Source of the DNA: Methanomicrobiales archaeon
GTDB taxonomy: Archaea; Halobacteriota; Methanomicrobia; Methanomicrobiales; Methanoculleaceae
Assembly (NCBI GenBank): GCA_012797575.1
Contig: JAAZOW010000029.1
Location: 1 to 5,353 of the forward strand
Direction: 5' to 3'
DNA: 5,353 nt
Shown: positions 1-5,220 of the stretch, piece after piece
How the letters are laid out: each line of letters begins with the position of its first letter
Position numbering within the stretch: the stretch's first letter is position 1
Notes under the pieces: generated by a model
What the model saw: the letters and a program-made list of their open reading frames with translations, nothing else
Told to the model about the DNA's origin: nothing
Database searches by the model: none
Program-made: the position numbers and the translations under genes

Positions 1-103
1 AGACGCCCGGATATCCAGCAGATCTGCGGCGCCCCCAACCCCCTTCTGGCTACAGACTCTGATAGAATACCTAAATCTGCTGGAACGCGTCAGTTCAATG
101 CAG

Positions 104-145
104 CGAACGAATTATATATAACTATATTTTAATAGCAGGAGATGG
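104..145 (+). promoter_or_regulatory. Archaeal BRE/TATA promoter of the hydrogenase operon
   Basis: A TATA-like stretch (TTATATATA, 112-120) is preceded by a purine-rich BRE-like stretch (CGAACGAA, 104-111). It is the only strong AT-rich element ahead of the six-gene operon. With the usual archaeal spacing of about 25 nt, transcription would start near 140-146, giving a leader of about 25-30 nt before the ATG at 171. A second, weaker AT-rich run (TATATTTT, 124-131) could shift the start to about 155. The call rests on position and composition only. Confidence 0.6.
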
Positions 146-173
146 TAACCACACTCATCAGAGGCTGATAATG
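142..173 (+). promoter_or_regulatory. Leader with 8-codon mini-ORF and hairpin around the ferredoxin RBS
   Basis: The Shine-Dalgarno GAGG (161-164), 6 nt before the ferredoxin ATG at 171, lies in a small perfect hairpin: ATCAG (157-161) pairs with CTGAT (165-169) around a 3-nt loop, so part of the site is in the stem and part in the loop. An ATG at 142, directly behind AGGAG (137-141), opens an 8-codon frame (MVTTLIRG) that stops at 166-168, two nt before the ferredoxin start. If real, the mini-ORF could couple to the first gene and melt the hairpin. Both elements are visible in the sequence; a regulatory role is inferred, and the zero spacing between AGGAG and ATG argues against efficient translation of the mini-ORF. 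Confidence 0.25.
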
Positions 174-413
174 GAGATACATGTGGATAAGGACGCATGC
201 GTCGGGTGTGGTCTCTGTGTCAAAGACTGTCCGATGCACGTGTACGAGCTCCAGGACAACGTGAGTGTCCCGGTCAGACCGAATAACTGTATGGGGTGCC
301 TTTCCTGCCACGAGATCTGCCCGGCTCAGGCACTCGAACACCGTGGCATCTACCCGGCCCGAAGGCACTACATCGACATCAAAGTTTGTGAGATGCTTCT
401 GAAGGTGATCTGA
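171..413 (+). CDS. 2x[4Fe-4S] ferredoxin, first gene of the hydrogenase operon
   Basis: An 80-residue bacterial-type dicluster ferredoxin. The first cluster motif is CxxCxxCxxxCP with C10, C13, C16 and C20; the second is CxxCxxCxxxCP with C40, C43, C46 and C50. An extra cysteine, C73, lies in the C-terminal tail. The protein is soluble and cytoplasmic, with no signal peptide or membrane segment. The start at 171 is supported by GAGG six nt upstream and by the downstream coupling: its TGA (411-413) shares one base with the ATG of the V4R gene. Ferredoxins of this type carry low-potential electrons. Position at the head of a hydrogenase operon with no mvhD or frhB makes it the obvious candidate to accept electrons from the small subunit, or donate to it. 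That pairing is inference; the family call is secure. Confidence 0.93.
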   Translation: MEIHVDKDACVGCGLCVKDCPMHVYELQDNVSVPVRPNNCMGCLSCHEICPAQALEHRGIYPARRHYIDIKVCEMLLKVI

Positions 414-976
414 TGAGCGCAGGCTACATCGATGAGATGCATGAGGCCTTCCACTCCGAGCTCACCTATCGCCCTGAGGAGATCCCCCTTGAGTGCATAC
501 CTGGCCCGAAGGAGATGGAACAGACACTCCACGGGGTGATGAAACTCAACGGTCTGATCATCAGATCGCTTGAAGAGATCGCAGGGAGGGGTGCAAACGC
601 CGTCACATATCGGGCCGGGAAGAAGTTCGGTCATGAAATCGCCAAGTATTTCCAGAAACGAGAAGATGTAGAGGGAGCGTTACGCGAGCTCTCTGACCTC
701 CTGCGTGGTCAATACACCTTTGAAGTCTGGAAACCCGAGGATGAGGAGACGTTCATCATTGAAGAGAACGGTGAGACCTTCATCTACCTCGTCTTCCATG
801 ACTGTATCGTCCGCCAGACGCTCAGGCGCAACGGTCTTGAGCAGGGCGGCCCCCTCTGCCAGACCCTTTACGGTTACGTTGTAGGTGCGATCGAAGAGAT
901 CACCGGTCGGAAAGCCAGATTGGAGATCGTCCATACCGGTCCGAACGCCTGTCTGAAGAAGTTGATCCTGAAATGA
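413..976 (+). CDS. V4R (4-vinyl reductase-like, small-molecule-binding) domain protein
   Basis: A 187-residue soluble protein. The C-terminal half has the look of the V4R domain: a helix-rich front (about 40-100, with YRAGKKFG at 66-73), then a beta region (about 102-135), and the typical ending in which a GYVVGAIEEITGR helix (154-166) leads to a strand and a final cysteine (C180). Cysteines at 28, 131, 149 and 180 are candidates for a metal or cofactor site; C131, C149 and C180 lie in the part of the fold where V4R proteins often have conserved Cys/His. V4R proteins bind hydrophobic or small ligands and often work in sensing or as accessory proteins (for example BchJ in bacteriochlorophyll synthesis). 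Start at 413: AGGTGAT (403-409) three nt upstream, and a TGATG overlap with the ferredoxin stop, so translation is probably coupled. The ligand is unknown. The family call is from pattern recognition and not from a search. Confidence 0.75.
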   Translation: MSAGYIDEMHEAFHSELTYRPEEIPLECIPGPKEMEQTLHGVMKLNGLIIRSLEEIAGRGANAVTYRAGKKFGHEIAKYFQKREDVEGALRELSDLLRGQYTFEVWKPEDEETFIIEENGETFIYLVFHDCIVRQTLRRNGLEQGGPLCQTLYGYVVGAIEEITGRKARLEIVHTGPNACLKKLILK

Positions 977-985
977 GGCGAAACA

Positions 986-1903
986 ATGAAGATTGCTATT
1001 GAGGAACTGGCCGGGTGTTCGGGGTGCACGATCGCGGTCCTCGATCTCCATGAGATGCTTCTCGATGTCCTCGAGGAGGCTGAGATCGTCTACTCCCCAG
1101 TGATCATGGATGTAAAAGAGCCACCTGAGGGTATCGACATAGCATTCGTTACCGGCGCCGTCCGGAACGAAGAGAACCGTGAACGTCTCAGAAAGATCCG
1201 GAAACACTCAAAGACGCTTGTTGCACTCGGAACCTGCGCCTGTTACGGCGGCATATCAGGACTCTCGATGCTGAGCTCAAACGAAGATCTCTTCCGGTAC
1301 ATCTACCGAGAGGTGGAGACGGCAAAACCCGACGGGGTCATCCCAACCGATATACCACCGTTCCTCTACCGGGCGTTTGCAGTTGGGGATCTCGCAAAGA
1401 TCGACTACTACATCACGGGCTGCCCGCCCAAGGAGGCATTCTTAAAGAAGATCATCCCGGCGATGATCGCGGGAGACACCCTTGAGCTCTCACGCAAATC
1501 AGTCTGCTCAGAGTGCGACAGGATCATGGGACCAGTTGAAGACTGGTCCCTCTCGCGGCGGCACGAGGGTGTGCCCGACCGTGAGCACTGCCTGCTCGGG
1601 CAGGGTTACCTCTGCCTTGGGAGCGTCACCTTTGGGCGGTGTGGAGCGGCCTGCCCGAAGAACAATATCCCATGCCACGGGTGCAACGGCCCGTCGCTTG
1701 ACATCCTCCGTGAACCCTGCCGGGATATCTACAGCATGATGGTGCGGAGGATATCAGATCTCACCGATAAACCGGCAAAGGAGGTGGAGAAGGAGCTCTA
1801 CGACGTCGCCCACACGATGTACGCCTTCACCATCGGGAGCCTGATCATGGAGGATAAGGAGACGTCAAAGATCCGTGATCTGGTAAAGGAGAGGGGAGGA
1901 TGA
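986..1903 (+). CDS. [NiFe] hydrogenase small subunit, group 3 (MvhG-like)
   Basis: A 305-residue electron-transfer subunit that carries electrons between the NiFe site of the large subunit and an external partner. The N-terminal domain has the proximal [4Fe-4S] ligands: C11 and C14 in CSGCT, C84 in GTCACYGG, and C146 in TGCPP. The C-terminal domain has two further cysteine sets: C174 and C177 (VCSECDR), C202 and C210, then C219, C223, C230 and C233, giving eight cysteines for medial and distal [4Fe-4S] clusters. There is no Tat signal and no membrane anchor, so the enzyme is cytoplasmic. Length and the C-terminal layout fit MvhG of F420-non-reducing hydrogenase better than FrhG. The start at 986 follows GAGG (975-978) with 7 nt spacing, 9 nt after the V4R stop. 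The 3' end overlaps the large-subunit gene by ATGA. A perfect 9-bp inverted repeat lies inside the gene at 1528-1550. MvhG-like is used as a class label; the partner subunit MvhD is absent here. Confidence 0.9.
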   Translation: MKIAIEELAGCSGCTIAVLDLHEMLLDVLEEAEIVYSPVIMDVKEPPEGIDIAFVTGAVRNEENRERLRKIRKHSKTLVALGTCACYGGISGLSMLSSNEDLFRYIYREVETAKPDGVIPTDIPPFLYRAFAVGDLAKIDYYITGCPPKEAFLKKIIPAMIAGDTLELSRKSVCSECDRIMGPVEDWSLSRRHEGVPDREHCLLGQGYLCLGSVTFGRCGAACPKNNIPCHGCNGPSLDILREPCRDIYSMMVRRISDLTDKPAKEVEKELYDVAHTMYAFTIGSLIMEDKETSKIRDLVKERGG

Positions 1904-3264
1904 AGGAGATCACGATCAGCCCGGTGACCCGGGTAGAGGGGCATGCCAACATAAGGGTCTTCCTCAACGATCAGGGGGAGGTCGACTCAGCCCACTTCCA
2001 GGTAGTGGAGCTCAGGGGGTTTGAGAAATTCCTCGTCGGGGCGATGATCGAGGAGGCACCCCGGATCACGCCACGGATCTGCGGCATATGCCCTTCAGCG
2101 CACCACCTAGCAGCGGCGAAGGCGACCGATCAGATCTTCGGCACTGAGATACCTGCGGCCGGGAAGAGGCTCCGGGAACTCCTCAACATAGGGCAGTTCA
2201 TCCATTCTCACTCCCTCCACTTCTTCATGCTTGCGGCACCCGACTTCATCCTCGGCTATGATGCGCCGGCGGAGGAGCGCAACGTCATCGGGCTTGCCCG
2301 CCACTCGCCAGAGATCGCAAAGAAGGCTATAGCGGTCCGGAAGTTCGGACAGCGTCTGACCGAGGCAGTCGGCGGCAAACCTATCCACCCGGCAAACGCT
2401 TTACCGGGAGGGATGTCGATGCCGCTCACAGAAGGAAAGAGGGCTGAACTGGTCACCATGGCCGATGAAGCACTCACAATCGCCCGTGAAGGGTGGGACC
2501 TTGCACGCGGCCTCCTCGATGGCGTCGATACCAGTGTCGGCGCTGTAAAGACCGGGTTTATGGGCATGACCCGACACGGGATCCACTCGACCTATGAAGG
2601 GCCTGTTGCGGTGCTCGGGCCCGACGGTGGCAGGGTTGGTTCGTTCATGGGGGAAGACTACACGGACTTCATCGAGGAGTACTCGGAAGACTGGTCGTAC
2701 CTGAAGTTTGCCCGGCTCAAAGGCGGGGGTTACTATCGGGTCGGGCCGCTTGCCCGGCTTAATGTCGTGGAGAAGATGGGGACAGAACACGCAGATGCTG
2801 CCCTCGCCGAGTACCGTGAGCGTTTCGGCGCCACAACGCAGGCCACATTTGCCTACCACCTGGCACGCTACATCGAGTTCCTTGCCTCGTGTGAGCGGGC
2901 GGTCGATCTGCTCTCCAACCCGGGCATCACCGATTCAGATGTCAGGGCTCCGGTGGGGAAGGTCGTGAACCGGCGGGGTATCGGGATCACCGAGGCTCCC
3001 CGGGGGACACTGATCCACGACTATACGGTCAGTGAATCGGGCATCATCGAGCGCTGCAACCTCATCGTTGCGACCTGCCAGAACAATTACGCGATCGATC
3101 GTGGTGTTGAGGATATGGCGCGCCGGGTGGTGGAGAACGGGTCGTTGACCGAAGGGGCGGCAAACCGTATTGAGATGATCATCAGGGCGTATGACCCTTG
3201 CATCTCGTGCGCGACGCATGCGATCGGACAGATGCCCCTCCGGATTGAATTAGTCAGAAGGTGA
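1900..3264 (+). CDS. [NiFe] hydrogenase large (catalytic) subunit, group 3 (MvhA-like)
   Basis: A 454-residue catalytic subunit that holds the Ni-Fe(CN)2CO centre for reversible H2 cleavage. The first metal motif is RICGICPSAHH with C61 and C64; the second is DPCISCATH with C434 and C437, so all four nickel ligands are present. The N-terminal RVEGH (11-15, E13) is the conserved glutamate motif next to the active site. Fourteen residues follow H440 (starting AIGQMP); this matches the C-terminal peptide that a maturation endopeptidase removes after nickel insertion. No protease or Hyp genes lie in the window. The segment IHSHSLHFFMLAAPDF (101-116) is typical of MvhA/FrhA-type subunits. Start at 1900: AAGGAG (1886-1891) with 8 nt spacing, and ATGA overlap with the small-subunit stop. 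It forms a heterodimer with the preceding gene product. Subgroup 3c is my best assignment from motif flavour; a tree would be needed to separate it from 3a or a distinct branch. Confidence 0.93.
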   Translation: MKEITISPVTRVEGHANIRVFLNDQGEVDSAHFQVVELRGFEKFLVGAMIEEAPRITPRICGICPSAHHLAAAKATDQIFGTEIPAAGKRLRELLNIGQFIHSHSLHFFMLAAPDFILGYDAPAEERNVIGLARHSPEIAKKAIAVRKFGQRLTEAVGGKPIHPANALPGGMSMPLTEGKRAELVTMADEALTIAREGWDLARGLLDGVDTSVGAVKTGFMGMTRHGIHSTYEGPVAVLGPDGGRVGSFMGEDYTDFIEEYSEDWSYLKFARLKGGGYYRVGPLARLNVVEKMGTEHADAALAEYRERFGATTQATFAYHLARYIEFLASCERAVDLLSNPGITDSDVRAPVGKVVNRRGIGITEAPRGTLIHDYTVSESGIIERCNLIVATCQNNYAIDRGVEDMARRVVENGSLTEGAANRIEMIIRAYDPCISCATHAIGQMPLRIELVRR

Positions 3265-3269
3265 TGAGG

Positions 3270-3617
3270 ATGTTACGACAGATCCTGGGAGAATTCCTGA
3301 AACTTGATGGGGTCACCGCCGCAGTTGTGGCGGGACGGGACGGTTTTGTGATCGAGAGTGTTGTTGCTGGCGACGTGGATATCGAGGCTCTGGGTGCCAT
3401 GGCATCGACCGGTATGGGCACATCTGAAGCGATGAGCAACGAGCTTGGAAAAGGAGAGATGCACCAGATGCTCGTGGAGCTGGAGAACGGGCCAATTCTA
3501 CTCTCTCCCCTCTCTGAGGATGAGCTGATCGCAATTGTGGCGAACGCAAAGGTCAATGTTGGACGGATCCGCTACGAGCTGAAGAAGAACAAGGATCGGA
3601 TCATCGCTGCCCTGTGA
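3270..3617 (+). CDS. Roadblock/LC7-domain protein (MglB-like), single domain
   Basis: A 115-residue protein made almost entirely of one Roadblock/LC7 fold: first helix (1-11), strand-turn with DGVTAAVVAGRDGFVIES (13-30), the long helix with many small residues (about 37-60), strands with LVELENGPILLSPL (68-81) and ELIAIVANAKVNVGRIR (85-101), then a basic C-terminal helix. Roadblock proteins dimerise and act as scaffolds or GTPase-activating partners of small Ras-like GTPases (MglB acting on MglA). No GTPase gene is in the window. Start choice: GTG 3261 and ATG 3264 are also in frame, but the AGGTGAT site (3259-3265) can only serve the ATG at 3270 (4 nt spacing, close to the 3 nt seen before the V4R gene). 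The gene sits 5 nt after the large-subunit stop, so it is co-transcribed with the hydrogenase. Confidence 0.85.
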   Translation: MLRQILGEFLKLDGVTAAVVAGRDGFVIESVVAGDVDIEALGAMASTGMGTSEAMSNELGKGEMHQMLVELENGPILLSPLSEDELIAIVANAKVNVGRIRYELKKNKDRIIAAL

Positions 3618-3623
3618 AGACTG

Positions 3624-4286
3624 ATGCTACCTGATGGCGTCTCACTCGGACGGTTGCAGGGATCACTTGCGAACCTTGCAACCATCAGCCCACGGTTCAC
3701 GGGGGCAGTGCGCATCGGAGGGCCCGGGGGGACTGGCTTTATCCTGGCCCAGGGGGGAAAGCCCTATGCGGCCGCGTTCGAGGGCACCGATGGGAACCCG
3801 GTTCTCATCGGAGACAAGGCTTACCGGTACCTGCTCGGCCTGCCATCGCTCGATTACGAACTCATCGCATACACATCTGAGGAGACGGGGGCGGCCCGGG
3901 AGGTCTCAGAGAAGGTGGGGTGCCTGATGGACGGGAGCGGCGTAGAGGCGGTCGGGTCGGTGACCGCTGAGAGTCTTACCCATATCGCGCGCCAACCGGG
4001 TGTCGTTGCCGTCTCGGTCTTCCACGAAGGGTTTGCTCTCCAGGCACTGGGCTCTGCAGATTTCGAACAGGTGGCTGCGGTCGCTGAGGACCTGCTCCGC
4101 GCTGGCACTCGTATCACCGGGGACATGGATATGGGAGACCTCTCCCAGATGATCCTTGAGACTCAGGCAGGGAAACTCATTATAGCGCCCTACCGAGACC
4201 TTTTCGTCTGTGTGCTCGCAAAGCCAGACGCTAACCTCGGCCTGATCAGACTCTCGATACGGAGTATACAGGATCTGGTGCCCTGA
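3624..4286 (+). CDS. Roadblock/LC7 protein with PATAN/DUF4388-like N-terminal half
   Basis: A 220-residue soluble protein in two parts. Residues 8-85 read like the PATAN/DUF4388 pattern: a short helix (RLQGSLANL), a FTGAVRI strand, GGTGFILAQGGKPYAAAF (35-52) as the strand-turn-strand, then a helix ending in a LDYEL strand. Residues about 115-217 form a Roadblock/LC7 domain with the same layout as the preceding gene: PGVVAVSVFHEGFALQALG (125-143), a helix (147-162), AGKLIIAPYRDLFVCVLAKPDANLGLIRLSI (182-212). The two neighbouring Roadblock domains could form a heterodimer. It is the last gene of the operon, 6 nt after the previous stop. Its Shine-Dalgarno is weak (GTGA at 3614-3617, 6 nt spacing), which suggests translation by coupling. 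The N-terminal assignment is tentative; the C-terminal Roadblock call is firmer. Confidence 0.72.
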   Translation: MLPDGVSLGRLQGSLANLATISPRFTGAVRIGGPGGTGFILAQGGKPYAAAFEGTDGNPVLIGDKAYRYLLGLPSLDYELIAYTSEETGAAREVSEKVGCLMDGSGVEAVGSVTAESLTHIARQPGVVAVSVFHEGFALQALGSADFEQVAAVAEDLLRAGTRITGDMDMGDLSQMILETQAGKLIIAPYRDLFVCVLAKPDANLGLIRLSIRSIQDLVP

Positions 4287-4563
4287 GCGGCTGCCGGCAG
4301 ACGATCACCGCAGGAAGGAGGGGCCAAGTCCTCACCGACCGTACACGGTCACGACGAGCCGGTTGGGAGTCTGGCGCACCGCTACTCCCTACCAGACCTT
4401 GCCCGAGATGACGCGATCCCTGTCAACAGGCCACAGGAGCTCTCCCGGGAGCCGCCCTTCTGATATCCTGGATCTCCAAACCCCAATAGTAAAATACCTG
4501 GGGTGCATTATAGAGGAATATCAACCACGTTAATGCAGGCTACAGTTGCCAGGAGGCTATGAT
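4287..4563. other. Intergenic region between operon and cupin, with possible decayed minus-strand gene
   Basis: No intact gene is visible. On the minus strand, one frame from 4508 down to the stop at 4332-4334 is open except for a single TAG at 4389-4391. Its last 18 codons read GVAVRQTPNRLVVTVYGR, which looks like the end of a small beta-rich protein, and the codons before the TAG are also GC3-rich and protein-like (PVDRDRVISGKVW). The ATG at 4508 has no Shine-Dalgarno, so the true N-terminus may be lost. Short palindromes are also present: CTGCCGGCAG (4291-4300), GACCGT-AC-ACGGTC (4337-4350) and CTCCCGGGAG (4442-4451). I see no T-run terminator for the upstream operon. Confidence 0.3.
4480..4520 (+). 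promoter_or_regulatory. Candidate promoter/operator of the cupin gene
   Basis: An inverted repeat, ACCCCA (4480-4485) and TGGGGT (4499-4504), brackets a 13-nt AT-rich core (ATAGTAAAATACC). A TATA-like ATTATAGA follows at 4508-4515, which would place a transcription start at about 4535-4540 and leave a leader of about 25 nt before the cupin ATG. The repeat could be an operator overlapping the promoter. Evidence is pattern only, and the TATA match is poor. Confidence 0.3.
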
Positions 4564-4965
4564 ATGAAGAAAGGTTTTGCAACAGATATCGAGAAGGATA
4601 CAGTAGAGAATGTCAACTTCCGCAAAGTCCTCTATACAGGGAAGTTCAGTCAGCTTGTACTGATGTGTCTGAAGCCCGGCGAGGAGATAGGTGCGGAGGT
4701 ACACGACGATATCGACCAGTTTTTCCGATTTGAAGAAGGGGAAGGGATCGTTGAGATCGACGGCGTGAAGCATGCTGTACGAGACGGCAGCGCCGTGATT
4801 GTACCCAGCGGCGCAAACCATAACGTAACGAATACATCAAAGACGGCAGATCTCAAACTCTACACGATCTACTCGCCGCCTGAGCACAAGGACGGGACCC
4901 TCCATAAGACCCGCGAAGAGGCTATGGCTGGGGAAGAACATTTCGATGGAAAGACGACCGAGTAA
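4564..4965 (+). CDS. Small single-domain cupin protein
   Basis: A 133-residue cytoplasmic protein with one cupin barrel. Cupin motif 2 is a full match, GSAVIVPSGANHNVTN (75-90), with the metal-type histidine H86. Motif 1 is altered: in GEEIGAEVHDDIDQFF (39-54) the first histidine is H47, but the second histidine of HxH is D49, followed by D51 and Q52. This HDDxDQ version is common in one family of small cupins, so metal may be bound differently or with fewer ligands. Cupins range from isomerases and dioxygenases to plain binding proteins, so no reaction can be assigned. The ATG at 4564 is chosen over the in-frame TTG at 4546 because AGGAGG (4551-4556) sits 7 nt before it. It stands alone between a 277-nt gap and a terminator, so it is probably a single-gene transcript unrelated to the hydrogenase operon. 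Confidence 0.88.
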   Translation: MKKGFATDIEKDTVENVNFRKVLYTGKFSQLVLMCLKPGEEIGAEVHDDIDQFFRFEEGEGIVEIDGVKHAVRDGSAVIVPSGANHNVTNTSKTADLKLYTIYSPPEHKDGTLHKTREEAMAGEEHFDGKTTE

Positions 4966-4970
4966 GTCTC

Positions 4971-5003
4971 TTCCAGGAATTCTCTGGAAAAAATCTTTTT
5001 TTT
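4971..5003 (+). terminator. Hairpin and T-run terminator after the cupin gene
   Basis: Six nt after the cupin stop, TTCCAG (4971-4976) pairs with CTGGAA (4984-4989) around a 7-nt loop. An A-rich spacer leads to eight T in a row (4996-5003). A T-run is the main archaeal termination signal, and the hairpin strengthens the call. Confidence 0.75.
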
Positions 5004-5220
5004 ACTCAATCTTGCGCTTTCCGATGGGTATCGCCGTGCACCGGCCCTATCTTTAGGATGCGATCGGTAGCCACAGCTCACCGCCGGTATGACGTCCTTC
5101 CGCTCAATCGTGGCTGGGGGGACGAACAACCAGGGTCGAGACCGGGCTCAAGGGAGTCGAACCTCAGGCAACCGATGAGATCTCGGCTATTGGCCTTCAA
5201 GGCAAGGGGTGACCATCTCC
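5004..5220. other. Intergenic region without a supported gene
   Basis: The stretch lies between the cupin terminator and the 3' end of a minus-strand gene, so both neighbours point into it. It holds a GAGATCTC palindrome (5177-5184) and an imperfect hairpin around 5193-5203 (GCCTT/AAGGC). I see no RNA gene, and the plus-strand frame running through it from 5058 is arginine-rich and antisense to the edge gene. No T-run terminator for the minus-strand gene was found. Confidence 0.4.

Noticed and set aside
1..132. Plus-strand frame open from the window edge to a TAA at 130-132
   Set aside because: Its last part is the TATA element, the reading has no clear protein character, and other frames in the same stretch are also open, so I do not call a gene end here.
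680..1207. 175-codon minus-strand frame across the V4R and small-subunit genes
   Set aside because: It is antisense to two well-supported genes across their junction and has no recognisable domain.
986..3264. F420-reducing hydrogenase FrhG/FrhA
   Set aside because: No FrhB flavoprotein or FrhD lies in the operon, and the small subunit's length and C-terminal cysteine layout fit MvhG better. A phylogenetic tree could still overturn this.
4389..4391. TAG read as pyrrolysine
   Set aside because: Nothing in the window indicates a pyrrolysine system, the presumed lineage is not known to use it, and the frame lacks a credible start.
4869..5129. 86-codon minus-strand frame over the cupin end and terminator
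   Set aside because: It runs through the terminator and antisense to the cupin gene; its composition looks non-coding.
5141..5170. tRNA T-arm-like sequence on the minus strand (GAGGTTCGACTCCC)
   Set aside because: The T-stem does not pair properly and no matching acceptor, D-arm or anticodon arm can be built around it.
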